5,274 nt of DNA from Chryseobacterium sp. (GTDB taxonomy: Bacteria > Bacteroidota > Bacteroidia > Flavobacteriales > Weeksellaceae), in assembly GCA_003852805.1 (NCBI GenBank), contig RDDY01000302.1:1-5274 (forward strand). Reading direction: 5' to 3'. Positions 1 to 5,274 of this stretch are shown piece after piece. The translations under genes and the position numbers were made by a program. The notes beneath the pieces were generated by a model. It had not been told where the DNA came from. It searched no databases and was given only the letters and a program-made list of their open reading frames with translations. Each line of letters opens with the position of its first letter. Positions within the stretch are counted from its first letter, which is position 1.

Positions 1-1
1 G

Positions 2-1609
2 AATTCTTTTTATAGGGCGCTGGCGAAGCAGTCGCGGAACATCCAATATTTGCCGAAAGGTCGGGACGATAACGGAGATCCGATTTATGTGGCGGTCTAC
101 AATCCGTTTCCCGAGAAGAATATCGATAAACTGCCGAAGGATAAGGCTGTTTTATTTGTGTTGAACGGCATCCACCCGGGCGAACCGGACGGCATAGATG
201 CGACAATGATGCTGATGCGCGACTTGGCGGAAGGCAGAATTACGGCACCTAAAAATACGGTGGTGACAGCGATTTCGTCCTACAATGTGAGCGGCATGCA
301 GAACCGCGGCGCATTTTCCAGAGCCGACCAAAACGGTCCCGAGCAATACGGCTTTCGCGGCAATGCACGCAACCAAAATCTGAACCGCGATTTCATAAAA
401 GCCGACACCAAAAATGCGCGCAGTTTCCAAGAGATTTACCAGTGGCTGCAACCCGATGTGATGATCGATAACCATGTGAGCAACGGCGCCGATTATCAAT
501 ATGTGTTTACGTATATTTCATCTTTTAAGGCGCGCGTGGGAAAACTGCTCGGCGACTATTTCTACAACAGTTTTCAGCGTCGGAATCTAGACGAGATGAA
601 GAAGCATGGCTACGAATCAACGCAGTATGTGAACATTCATGGCGATGTGCCGGACATCGGTTTTGCGGCTTACGAGGACAGTCCGCGCTACTCTACGGGC
701 TATGCTACGCTGTTCAACGCTTTGGGCACAACCACAGAAACCCACATGCTGAAACCTTATCCGCAGCGTGTGGATGCCACTTATCAATATATGCTGACCA
801 GCCTGCGCAATCTGGACGAAAATACTGCACAGATAAAGAAACTGCGACGCGAGAATCTGAAAGAATATTTGCCCGGAAAACAGTACGGCATCCGCTGGAA
901 AATCGATTCTACGAAGTATGAAATGAAAGATTTTCTCGGTTACGAAGCGCGTTATAAACCGAGCGACATTTCCGGACAAACAAGGTTGTATTACGACCGT
1001 AATCGGCCGTTTACCAAAAAGGTAAAGGTGTTCAATTCTGCCGATGCGGTGGCAACCGTAAGCATTCCGAAATACTACGTGGTTCCAAGATCTGAGCACC
1101 GTGTGCTGGAAGAACTTCAGCGGAATAAAATTGCCGTACAGCCGTTGAAGCGCGACACAGTAATTACGGTGGAAGCATACAAAATTGCTGATTTTAAAAC
1201 GGTGAAAAATCCGTTTGAAGGGCATTATCTGCACTACGATACCCACGTGGACAAACAGCGGTTGCAGAAGAAATTCCGCGCCGGCGATTATCTGGTTCCA
1301 CTCCAACAAGATGGCGTAAAATATCTGCTGGAAACGCTGGAGCCCGAAGCGACTGATTCTTTTTGGAACTGGAATTTCTTTGATGCGATTCTGGATCAGA
1401 AAGAATATTACTCTGCTTACATCTTTGAAGATACCGCTGCGGAACTGCTGAAAACCGATGCAAAACTGCGCGGGGAATTCGAAGCGAAGAAATCCGTCGA
1501 CGCCGCATTTGCAAAAGACGGCCGTGCGCAGTTGGATTGGCTGTACCGCCATTCGCCGTATTTTGAAAGCTCCACTTATCGGCAATATCCGATCTACCGG
1601 ATTCTTTAA
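2..1609 (+). CDS. M14-family zinc carboxypeptidase, 5'-truncated by the window edge
   Basis: Predicted M14-type metallopeptidase that removes residues from peptides using one zinc ion. The frame is open from base 2 with family-like sequence before the first possible start (TTG at 50), so the gene begins outside the window and no internal start should be used. Numbering visible residues from base 2, the zinc motif HxxE is in HPGEPDG (His58, Glu61; bases 173-184). NLNRDF carries the likely substrate-binding Arg129 (base 386). The third zinc ligand is probably His158 in DNHVSNG (base 473), and the catalytic base is probably Glu246 in TTTETHML (base 737). About 270 residues follow the catalytic part, ending YRIL. 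They include EGHYLHYDTHV and a segment rich in aromatic residues, WNWNFFDAIL, which I recall as typical of large Bacteroidota M14 proteins. This tail does not look like a type IX secretion domain. Export is likely but the signal region is not visible. The exact substrate is unknown. A terminator follows directly. Confidence 0.88.
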   Translation, partial: NSFYRALAKQSRNIQYLPKGRDDNGDPIYVAVYNPFPEKNIDKLPKDKAVLFVLNGIHPGEPDGIDATMMLMRDLAEGRITAPKNTVVTAISSYNVSGMQNRGAFSRADQNGPEQYGFRGNARNQNLNRDFIKADTKNARSFQEIYQWLQPDVMIDNHVSNGADYQYVFTYISSFKARVGKLLGDYFYNSFQRRNLDEMKKHGYESTQYVNIHGDVPDIGFAAYEDSPRYSTGYATLFNALGTTTETHMLKPYPQRVDATYQYMLTSLRNLDENTAQIKKLRRENLKEYLPGKQYGIRWKIDSTKYEMKDFLGYEARYKPSDISGQTRLYYDRNRPFTKKVKVFNSADAVATVSIPKYYVVPRSEHRVLEELQRNKIAVQPLKRDTVITVEAYKIADFKTVKNPFEGHYLHYDTHVDKQRLQKKFRAGDYLVPLQQDGVKYLLETLEPEATDSFWNWNFFDAILDQKEYYSAYIFEDTAAELLKTDAKLRGEFEAKKSVDAAFAKDGRAQLDWLYRHSPYFESSTYRQYPIYRIL

Positions 1610-1617
1610 ATATTGTG

Positions 1618-1646
1618 AACCTTGGAAGTTTCAAGGTTTATTTTTT
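1618..1646 (+). terminator. Rho-independent terminator after the peptidase gene
   Basis: The arms AACCTTG (1618-1624) and CAAGGTT (1632-1638) pair perfectly and can extend inward by a G-U and an A-U pair, leaving a three-base loop. A T-rich run (TTTATTTTTT) follows at once. The hairpin starts 9 bases after the peptidase stop codon and separates that gene from the metal-transport operon. Confidence 0.8.
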
Positions 1647-1653
1647 GTCGTGG

Positions 1654-1671
1654 AGTTAGTTTAATCTAACT
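1654..1671 (+). promoter_or_regulatory. Candidate DtxR/MntR-type metalloregulator operator
   Basis: AGTTAGTTTAATCTAACT is an 18-base near-palindrome: every symmetric pair is complementary except one (1660/1665). Its core, TTAG-N6-CTAA, has the half-site spacing I recall for operators of DtxR/MntR-family metal-dependent repressors, such as TTAGGTTAACCTAA-like sites. It lies 4 bases upstream of the -7 element, about -36 to -19 from the expected transcription start, where a bound repressor would block RNA polymerase. The genes downstream encode a divalent-metal importer, the usual target of such a repressor. The alternative is a weak second terminator, since an AT-rich tail follows, but the stem is only 6 bp and A/T-rich. 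Regulator identity is inference. Confidence 0.55.
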
Positions 1672-1675
1672 TTAT

Positions 1676-1683
1676 TATTTTTG
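1676..1683 (+). promoter_or_regulatory. Bacteroidota-type promoter -7 element for the metal ABC operon
   Basis: TATTTTTG matches the Bacteroidota -7 consensus TAnnTTTG exactly. Transcription would begin near 1690, giving a leader of about 15 bases before the ATG at 1705. The upstream -33 element is unclear. TTTG at 1644-1647 leaves 28 bases, more than the usual 19-21, and TTAG at 1656-1659 leaves 16. The leader is too short for a riboswitch. Confidence 0.55.
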
Positions 1684-1704
1684 CATTCTACTTCAATCAA
1701 TCCT

Positions 1705-2424
1705 ATGCTGAAAGTCGAAAATCTGAGTGTAATTTATCCCGGTGGCTACCGTGCGCTGGAAGGCGTCAACCTTGACTTGAAAGAAGGTAAAGTCTACGGC
1801 ATTCTGGGGCCGAGCGGTTCGGGAAAATCATCGCTTCTGAAAGGGATTCTTGGTCTTGCACCTGCATCCGGAAAAGTGACTTTCCGCGGACGGCCGATAA
1901 AAGAGTTTGCGAAGAAAACCGCCTATCTCGAACAGAAAGAAAACATAGATAAAACCTTCCCGATTACGGCATTTCAATGCGTATTGATGGGCACCTACCC
2001 CGCTCTCGGTTTTTTAAAGAAACCCGGAAAGGCCGAGAAAACTGCTGCGCTTAAAGCTTTGGATCAAGTACAAATGTCGGATTTCAAAGACCGACAAATA
2101 GGTGAACTCTCGGGTGGACAGTTTCAAAGGGTACTGATTGCCCGAGCTTTGGTCCGGAACGCCGAGCTTATTTTCTTGGACGAGCCTTTCGTCGGGCTGG
2201 ACATTCAGAATGAAGCGACAGTCATCCAACTACTGAAAGCTATGGCTGCGGCGGGCAAAAGCGTTTTCGTTGTTCACCATAATCTGGATACCGTGGTCGA
2301 CTATTTTGACGAGGTGATTCTTATCAACAGAGCGCTGATCGCAAACGGCCCCGTCGACGAAGTGTTTACCAAAAATAACATCGCCCAAACCTACGACATG
2401 TTCAGCGAGCATATCAACTTTTAA
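1705..2424 (+). CDS. Metal (Mn/Fe/Zn-type) ABC transporter ATP-binding protein
   Basis: Cytoplasmic ATPase that powers the importer with the next two genes. From the ATG at 1705 it has 239 residues, a normal length for this subfamily. Visible motifs in order are: Walker A GPSGSGKS (35-42), Q-loop YLEQ (Gln77), signature LSGGQ (135-139), Walker B LIFLDE (155-160), D-loop GLD (164-166) and H-loop VHHN (probably His192). The stretch ENIDKTFPITAFQCVLMG after the Q-loop resembles the ID..FP(I/V)...VLMG pattern of the manganese/zinc ATPases (MntB, SitB, ZnuC type). I chose ATG 1705 because the upstream in-frame TTG at 1681 lies inside the -7 element. The coding sequence also becomes family-like only from LKVENLSVIYPGG onward. 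No clear Shine-Dalgarno precedes it. It ends 3 bases before the permease start, so the two are surely co-transcribed and probably translationally coupled. Confidence 0.93.
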   Translation: MLKVENLSVIYPGGYRALEGVNLDLKEGKVYGILGPSGSGKSSLLKGILGLAPASGKVTFRGRPIKEFAKKTAYLEQKENIDKTFPITAFQCVLMGTYPALGFLKKPGKAEKTAALKALDQVQMSDFKDRQIGELSGGQFQRVLIARALVRNAELIFLDEPFVGLDIQNEATVIQLLKAMAAAGKSVFVVHHNLDTVVDYFDEVILINRALIANGPVDEVFTKNNIAQTYDMFSEHINF

Positions 2425-2427
2425 CCT

Positions 2428-3279
2428 ATGGCAATTACCGACTTTTTTAGCGACATCGCTCAATACAAATTTCTACAAGACGCACTATTTGTGTCGATTA
2501 CGCTCGGCATCGGCTGCGGCGTCATCGGCTGTTTTATCGTGCTGCGTGGTCTGTCGCTGATGGGCGATGCTATTTCGCATGCGGTGATTCCGGGTGTGGC
2601 TGTTTCGTATATGCTCGGCATCAGTTTCTTTTTCGGCGCCGTGGTTTTCGGACTGTTGGCCGCCTTGAGCATGGGATTCATCCGCGAGAACAGCAAAATC
2701 AAAAGTGACACGTCCATCGGCATTGTGTTTTCGGCATTTCTGGCGCTCGGGATATTGCTGATCAGCGTTATTCAATCGCCGATAGACCTGAACAATATTC
2801 TTTTCGGCAATGTTTTGATCATAAAAAGCAGCGAACGCATCCTGACCTACGGCGTGGTCGCAGCAGTTTTACTATTGATTGTGCTGTTTTACAAAGAAAT
2901 GCTGCTGACAAGTTTTGACCCGGTTATGGCAAAGGCCAGCGGGCTGCCGGTCAAGTTCATCAATTATCTGGTAATGGCGATGTTGACGGTGGTGACGGTG
3001 GTTTCATTGCAGACGGTCGGTGCCATACTCGTCGTCGCCATGCTGATTACGCCTGCGGCCACAGCGTATTTACTGACGAAAAGCTTCAAAAACATGCTTT
3101 GGATCTCGGCACTGCTGGGCGTAGTTTCTGCCGTTGTCGGCCTGTTTCTCAGCGTCACTTACAATTTGCCGTCGGGTGTGGTCATTGTTTTAACGGCAGC
3201 GTCGCTCTTTTTGCTGGTCTTCTTTTTCTCGCCCCGAAACGGCGTTCTGAGCAATCGACTACGAAAATTTCAAAATTAA
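2428..3279 (+). CDS. Metal ABC transporter permease (ABC-3 family)
   Basis: Inner-membrane channel subunit of the metal importer, expected to act as a homodimer with two ATPase subunits, since only one permease gene is present. Its 283 residues are a usual length for the MntC/SitC/ZnuB family. Hydrophobic segments lie at about 20-40, 52-63, 66-84, 97-115, 138-155, 179-216 (probably two helices), 224-243 and 250-267. This gives roughly eight to nine helices. The block FIVLRGLSLMGDAISHAVIP (about 36-55), with its conserved LMGDAISHA, is a family hallmark. SLQTVGAILVVAMLITPAA (about 193-211) matches the conserved late segment with LLITPAA-like sequence. The start ATG sits 3 bases after the ATPase stop, and the stop is 10 bases before the binding-protein start. 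The sequence alone does not settle which metal passes; that rests on the binding protein. Confidence 0.93.
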   Translation: MAITDFFSDIAQYKFLQDALFVSITLGIGCGVIGCFIVLRGLSLMGDAISHAVIPGVAVSYMLGISFFFGAVVFGLLAALSMGFIRENSKIKSDTSIGIVFSAFLALGILLISVIQSPIDLNNILFGNVLIIKSSERILTYGVVAAVLLLIVLFYKEMLLTSFDPVMAKASGLPVKFINYLVMAMLTVVTVVSLQTVGAILVVAMLITPAATAYLLTKSFKNMLWISALLGVVSAVVGLFLSVTYNLPSGVVIVLTAASLFLLVFFFSPRNGVLSNRLRKFQN

Positions 3280-3289
3280 AATTTAGTCC

Positions 3290-4225
3290 ATGATAAAAAG
3301 AATAGCGACTTTTTGCTTTGGTATTCTGTTGCTTGCCGGACTGTGTTCTTGCAGTGACAAACAACAGAGCACCTCCGGAAATGCCAAACTCCAAGTGGTG
3401 TCGAGCTTTTCCATTCTCTCCGATATGGTAGCAGAGATTGGGGGCGATAAAGTAGCGGTTCATAATCTGGTGCCCGTGGGGATGGCACCGCACGAGTACG
3501 AACCGAAGCCCGACGATATAAAGCTTGCAAGCCGCGCCGACGCACTTTTTTATAACGGTTTAAATCTGGAAGGTGGTGAAAGCGGTTGGCTGATGAAACT
3601 GGTACAGTCGGTCGGTATATCCTCCGCAAAAATATTTGCAGTGACAGACGGCATCGCTCCGAAATACATCGGCGACCGAAGAGGCGCGCGTGAAATCAAT
3701 CCGCATGCTTTTATCAGTCCGAAAGCCGGAATGGTAATGGCCGCCAACATCAAGAACGCGCTGATCTCCATAGACAAAGCGAACAGCGCGTATTACGAAG
3801 CGAGGGCGCAACGGTATGTTGCCGCACTGCAGAAGCTGGATGATGAATACAAAAACAAGATCAAATCCTTGCCCGAAGCCGATCGCGTCTTCATGGCGAG
3901 CGAACAGGCATTTCAATACTTGACAAGTGATTACGGTCTGAAAGAAGGGTTTATCTGGGCGATAGACACCGATAAAAACGGCACGCCTGAACAAATAAAA
4001 TCCGCGATCAACTTTGTGCAAGCAAACCGCCCGCCTGTGCTGTTTGTGGAATCAAATGTTGACCGTCGGCCGATGGAAACCATTTCCGAAAGCACGGGAG
4101 TTCCGATTTTTCCGGATCCGATTTTGAGCGATGAATTGGGCAAACGCGGCACACCCGGCGACACCTATCTGAAATATCTGCAATACAATTTGGATCGGAT
4201 CTACAGCGGTCTGTCGCGGAAATAA
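3290..4225 (+). CDS. Metal-binding lipoprotein of the ABC importer (cluster A-I, Mn/Fe-type)
   Basis: Periplasmic substrate-binding lipoprotein that captures a divalent metal and delivers it to the permease. Residues 1-20 are a lipoprotein signal peptide: MIKR, a hydrophobic core, then LCSC with Cys21 as the likely lipidated residue. A polar linker (SDKQQSTSG) follows. The four expected metal ligands are visible: His68 in APHEYEP, His139 in NPHAF, Glu205 in ASEQAF and Asp281 in LSDELG. As I recall, this is the His-His-Glu-Asp set of pneumococcal PsaA at nearly the same positions. Zinc-type ZnuA uses a third His and usually has a His-rich loop, absent here. YNGLNLEGG (88-96), GLKEGFIWAIDTDKNGTPEQ (216-235) and FVESNVDRRP (252-261) also fit the manganese/iron group (MntA, ScaA, PsaA, SitA). 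It is 311 residues, full length. Last gene of the operon; a strong hairpin follows 17 bases after the stop. Manganese is favoured but iron or zinc is possible. Confidence 0.92.
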   Translation: MIKRIATFCFGILLLAGLCSCSDKQQSTSGNAKLQVVSSFSILSDMVAEIGGDKVAVHNLVPVGMAPHEYEPKPDDIKLASRADALFYNGLNLEGGESGWLMKLVQSVGISSAKIFAVTDGIAPKYIGDRRGAREINPHAFISPKAGMVMAANIKNALISIDKANSAYYEARAQRYVAALQKLDDEYKNKIKSLPEADRVFMASEQAFQYLTSDYGLKEGFIWAIDTDKNGTPEQIKSAINFVQANRPPVLFVESNVDRRPMETISESTGVPIFPDPILSDELGKRGTPGDTYLKYLQYNLDRIYSGLSRK

Positions 4226-4242
4226 TCGATGTTGCAAAATAA

Positions 4243-4277
4243 CAACTCTGCCAAAGTTTGGAGTCTTGGCAGAGTTG
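4243..4277 (+). terminator. Strong hairpin closing the metal ABC operon
   Basis: CAACTCTGCCAA (4243-4254) and TTGGCAGAGTTG (4266-4277) form a perfect 12-bp stem with an 11-base loop. A slipped pairing, CCAAA(G)TTTGG, is also possible in the loop region. It lies 17 bases after the binding-protein stop codon, so it is well placed as an operon terminator. On the + strand the bases after it (CTCTACGC) are not a T-run, so it may instead work as a 3'-end stabiliser or with Rho. On the - strand the exit sequence is TTATTTTGC, a weak T-tract. Confidence 0.55.
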
Positions 4278-4409
4278 CTCTACGCAAAACAGCCGGCGGC
4301 AATTTGGAAGATATTTTGCATCATACCGCAAAACGGCGAACCCAGAATGCTTTGTTTACGACAGTTTAACTCGAACCGAGAACCATCCGCGGATATTGCC
4401 CGTCCGCCG
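4278..4409 (+). other. Gap before the amylase gene; probable leader or promoter region
   Basis: About 130 bases with no convincing gene. Visible structures are a 6-bp inverted repeat TTTTGC-N8-GCAAAA (4314-4333) and TATTTTG (4312-4318), one base short of a TAnnTTTG -7 element and with no clear -33 partner. There is also an imperfect long-range inverted repeat: GGCGGCAATTTG near 4295 matches the reverse complement of bases near 4440-4451 at 11 of 12 positions. The amylase frame stays open across this stretch, with a possible ATG at 4347, but that sequence does not look like a protein N-terminus. Confidence 0.4.
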
Positions 4410-5274
4410 ATGGTGTTTATCCACGCAAAGCTTCGTCCGCAATTTGCCGCCCGAAAACCGTTTCATATAATCTTACTTTTTATGCTGATAATACAAGGCT
4501 GCAGCATAGCCGCGCAAGAAATCGATACACGCTACCTCCCGAAACCTTTTGTGGAACTTAAACATCCTGAATGGTCCAAGAACGCTACCATTTACGAAGT
4601 CAATATCAGGCAATACACACCCGAGGGAACTTTTCGCGCGTTTGAAGAACACCTTCCGCGGCTGAAAGAAATGGGCATCGATATCCTCTGGTTGATGCCG
4701 ATTCATCCGATCGGTGAACTGCACCGCAAGGGCGAACTCGGCAGTTATTACGCGGTAAAAGATTATTATGGCGTGAATCCTGAGTTCGGTACCGCAGAAG
4801 ACCTGCGCCACCTCATCGGTAAGATTCATGAAATGGGAATGTATGTCATTCTTGACTGGGTGGCGAACCATTCCGCCTGGGATAATCCGCTGGCAGCCGA
4901 GCATCCGCATTGGTATTCCCACGACCGTCGCGGGAAATTTCAGCCGACGCCTTGGTATGACTGGGTAGACATCATCGACTTTGACTACGACCGTCCCGAA
5001 CTGCGGAAATACATGACCGATGCTTTGAAATATTGGGTAAGGGAATTCGACATCGACGGTTATCGCTGTGATGTTGCAGGCTTTATTCCGACCGATTTCT
5101 GGGAAAACGTGCGTGAAGAATTGGACGAGATAAAACCCGTCTTCATGCTCGCCGAATGGGAAAGCCGAGACTTGCACAAAAAAGCCTTTGACATGACGTA
5201 CAGTTGGAGCCTGTACAACGCGATGAAAGAAGTAACCCACGACGGCAAACCTTTGGACAACCTCATAGAATATT
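4410..5274 (+). CDS. Exported GH13 alpha-amylase-family glycosidase, 3'-truncated by the window edge
   Basis: Glycoside hydrolase acting on alpha-1,4-glucans such as starch or maltodextrins; only the first 288 residues are present. From the ATG at 4410 there is a basic N-region with Lys and Arg residues, a hydrophobic core (HIILLFMLII, 19-28), then QGCSIAAQE. This suggests cleavage after AAQ, or a lipobox with Cys31. The catalytic barrel starts near residue 55 (KNATIYEVNIRQYTPEGTF). Conserved region I is DWVANH (149-154). Region II is GYRCDVAGF, with Asp221 as nucleophile. Region III is FMLAEWE, with Glu249 as the proton donor. Region IV, with the third catalytic Asp, lies beyond the edge. 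SYYAVKDYYGVNPEFGT (112-128) is typical of the family. ATG 4482 would leave almost no signal peptide, and ATG 4347 would add 21 residues of poor signal-like sequence. The specific substrate is uncertain. Confidence 0.87.
   Translation, partial: MVFIHAKLRPQFAARKPFHIILLFMLIIQGCSIAAQEIDTRYLPKPFVELKHPEWSKNATIYEVNIRQYTPEGTFRAFEEHLPRLKEMGIDILWLMPIHPIGELHRKGELGSYYAVKDYYGVNPEFGTAEDLRHLIGKIHEMGMYVILDWVANHSAWDNPLAAEHPHWYSHDRRGKFQPTPWYDWVDIIDFDYDRPELRKYMTDALKYWVREFDIDGYRCDVAGFIPTDFWENVREELDEIKPVFMLAEWESRDLHKKAFDMTYSWSLYNAMKEVTHDGKPLDNLIEY

Noticed and set aside
1..6. GAATTC (EcoRI site) exactly at the window start, hinting at a cloned insert
   Set aside because: The same hexamer also occurs near 1477 and 5043 and the right edge carries no such site. 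The sequence runs straight into peptidase coding sequence, so it is uninformative.
617..1585. Long open frame of 322 codons on the - strand
   Set aside because: It lies entirely opposite the M14 peptidase, whose catalytic motifs are clear. The translation is rich in Phe, Ile and Arg with no recognisable domain, so it is a codon-bias shadow.
1684..1704. Metal-sensing riboswitch in the leader of the ABC operon
   Set aside because: The predicted leader is only about 15 bases, far too short. The regulatory signal seen is the upstream palindrome instead.
4258..4470. Possible small + strand gene of 70 codons in the gap before the amylase
   Set aside because: It begins inside the hairpin loop, overlaps the amylase signal sequence in another frame, and has no promoter, ribosome binding site or protein-like pattern.
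4466..4471. TATAAT, a sigma-70-like -10 box
   Set aside because: It lies inside the likely amylase signal-peptide coding region only 10 bases before ATG 4482, and Bacteroidota promoters use TAnnTTTG rather than TATAAT.
4473..5240. Open frame of 255 codons on the - strand
   Set aside because: It lies opposite the GH13 amylase gene, which has its conserved catalytic regions on the + strand and runs off the right edge. The - strand frame shows no family motif.

Overview
The window looks like a chromosomal segment of a Bacteroidota bacterium, most likely near the Flavobacteriia, with roughly balanced base composition. Three things point there. The one clear promoter candidate has the Bacteroidota-type -7 element TAnnTTTG, the start codons lack obvious Shine-Dalgarno sequences, and the M14 peptidase and GH13 amylase resemble forms familiar from that phylum. 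The genus cannot be named from this sequence.

Layout, all on the + strand: (1) the 3' part of an M14-family zinc carboxypeptidase gene, cut by the left edge and ending at 1609; (2) a 95-base gap holding an intrinsic terminator (1618-1646), an 18-base near-palindrome shaped like a DtxR/MntR operator (1654-1671) and a -7 promoter element (1676-1683); (3) a compact three-gene ABC importer operon, ATPase (1705-2424), membrane permease (2428-3279) and lipoprotein metal-binding protein (3290-4225), with gaps of only 3 and 10 bases; (4) a 184-base gap with a strong 12-bp hairpin (4243-4277) and about 130 bases without a clear function; (5) the 5' part of an exported GH13 alpha-amylase-family gene, cut by the right edge.

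The three middle genes form a complete high-affinity importer of the manganese/iron/zinc (cluster A-I) class. The binding protein captures a divalent metal in the periplasm, the permease carries it across the inner membrane, and the ATPase drives transport. The visible ligand set (His68, His139, Glu205, Asp281) and the lack of a His-rich loop favour Mn(II) or Fe(II) over zinc. The operator-like palindrome just upstream of the -7 element fits repression by a metal-sensing DtxR/MntR-family protein, but no such regulator lies in the window. The flanking peptidase and amylase look like separate transcription units in exported polymer degradation.

I see no mobile element, CRISPR array, tRNA, rRNA or clearly new system. 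The observations most worth checking are the candidate metal-responsive operator, the metal selectivity of the binding protein, the start sites of the ATPase and amylase genes, and the gap before the amylase.
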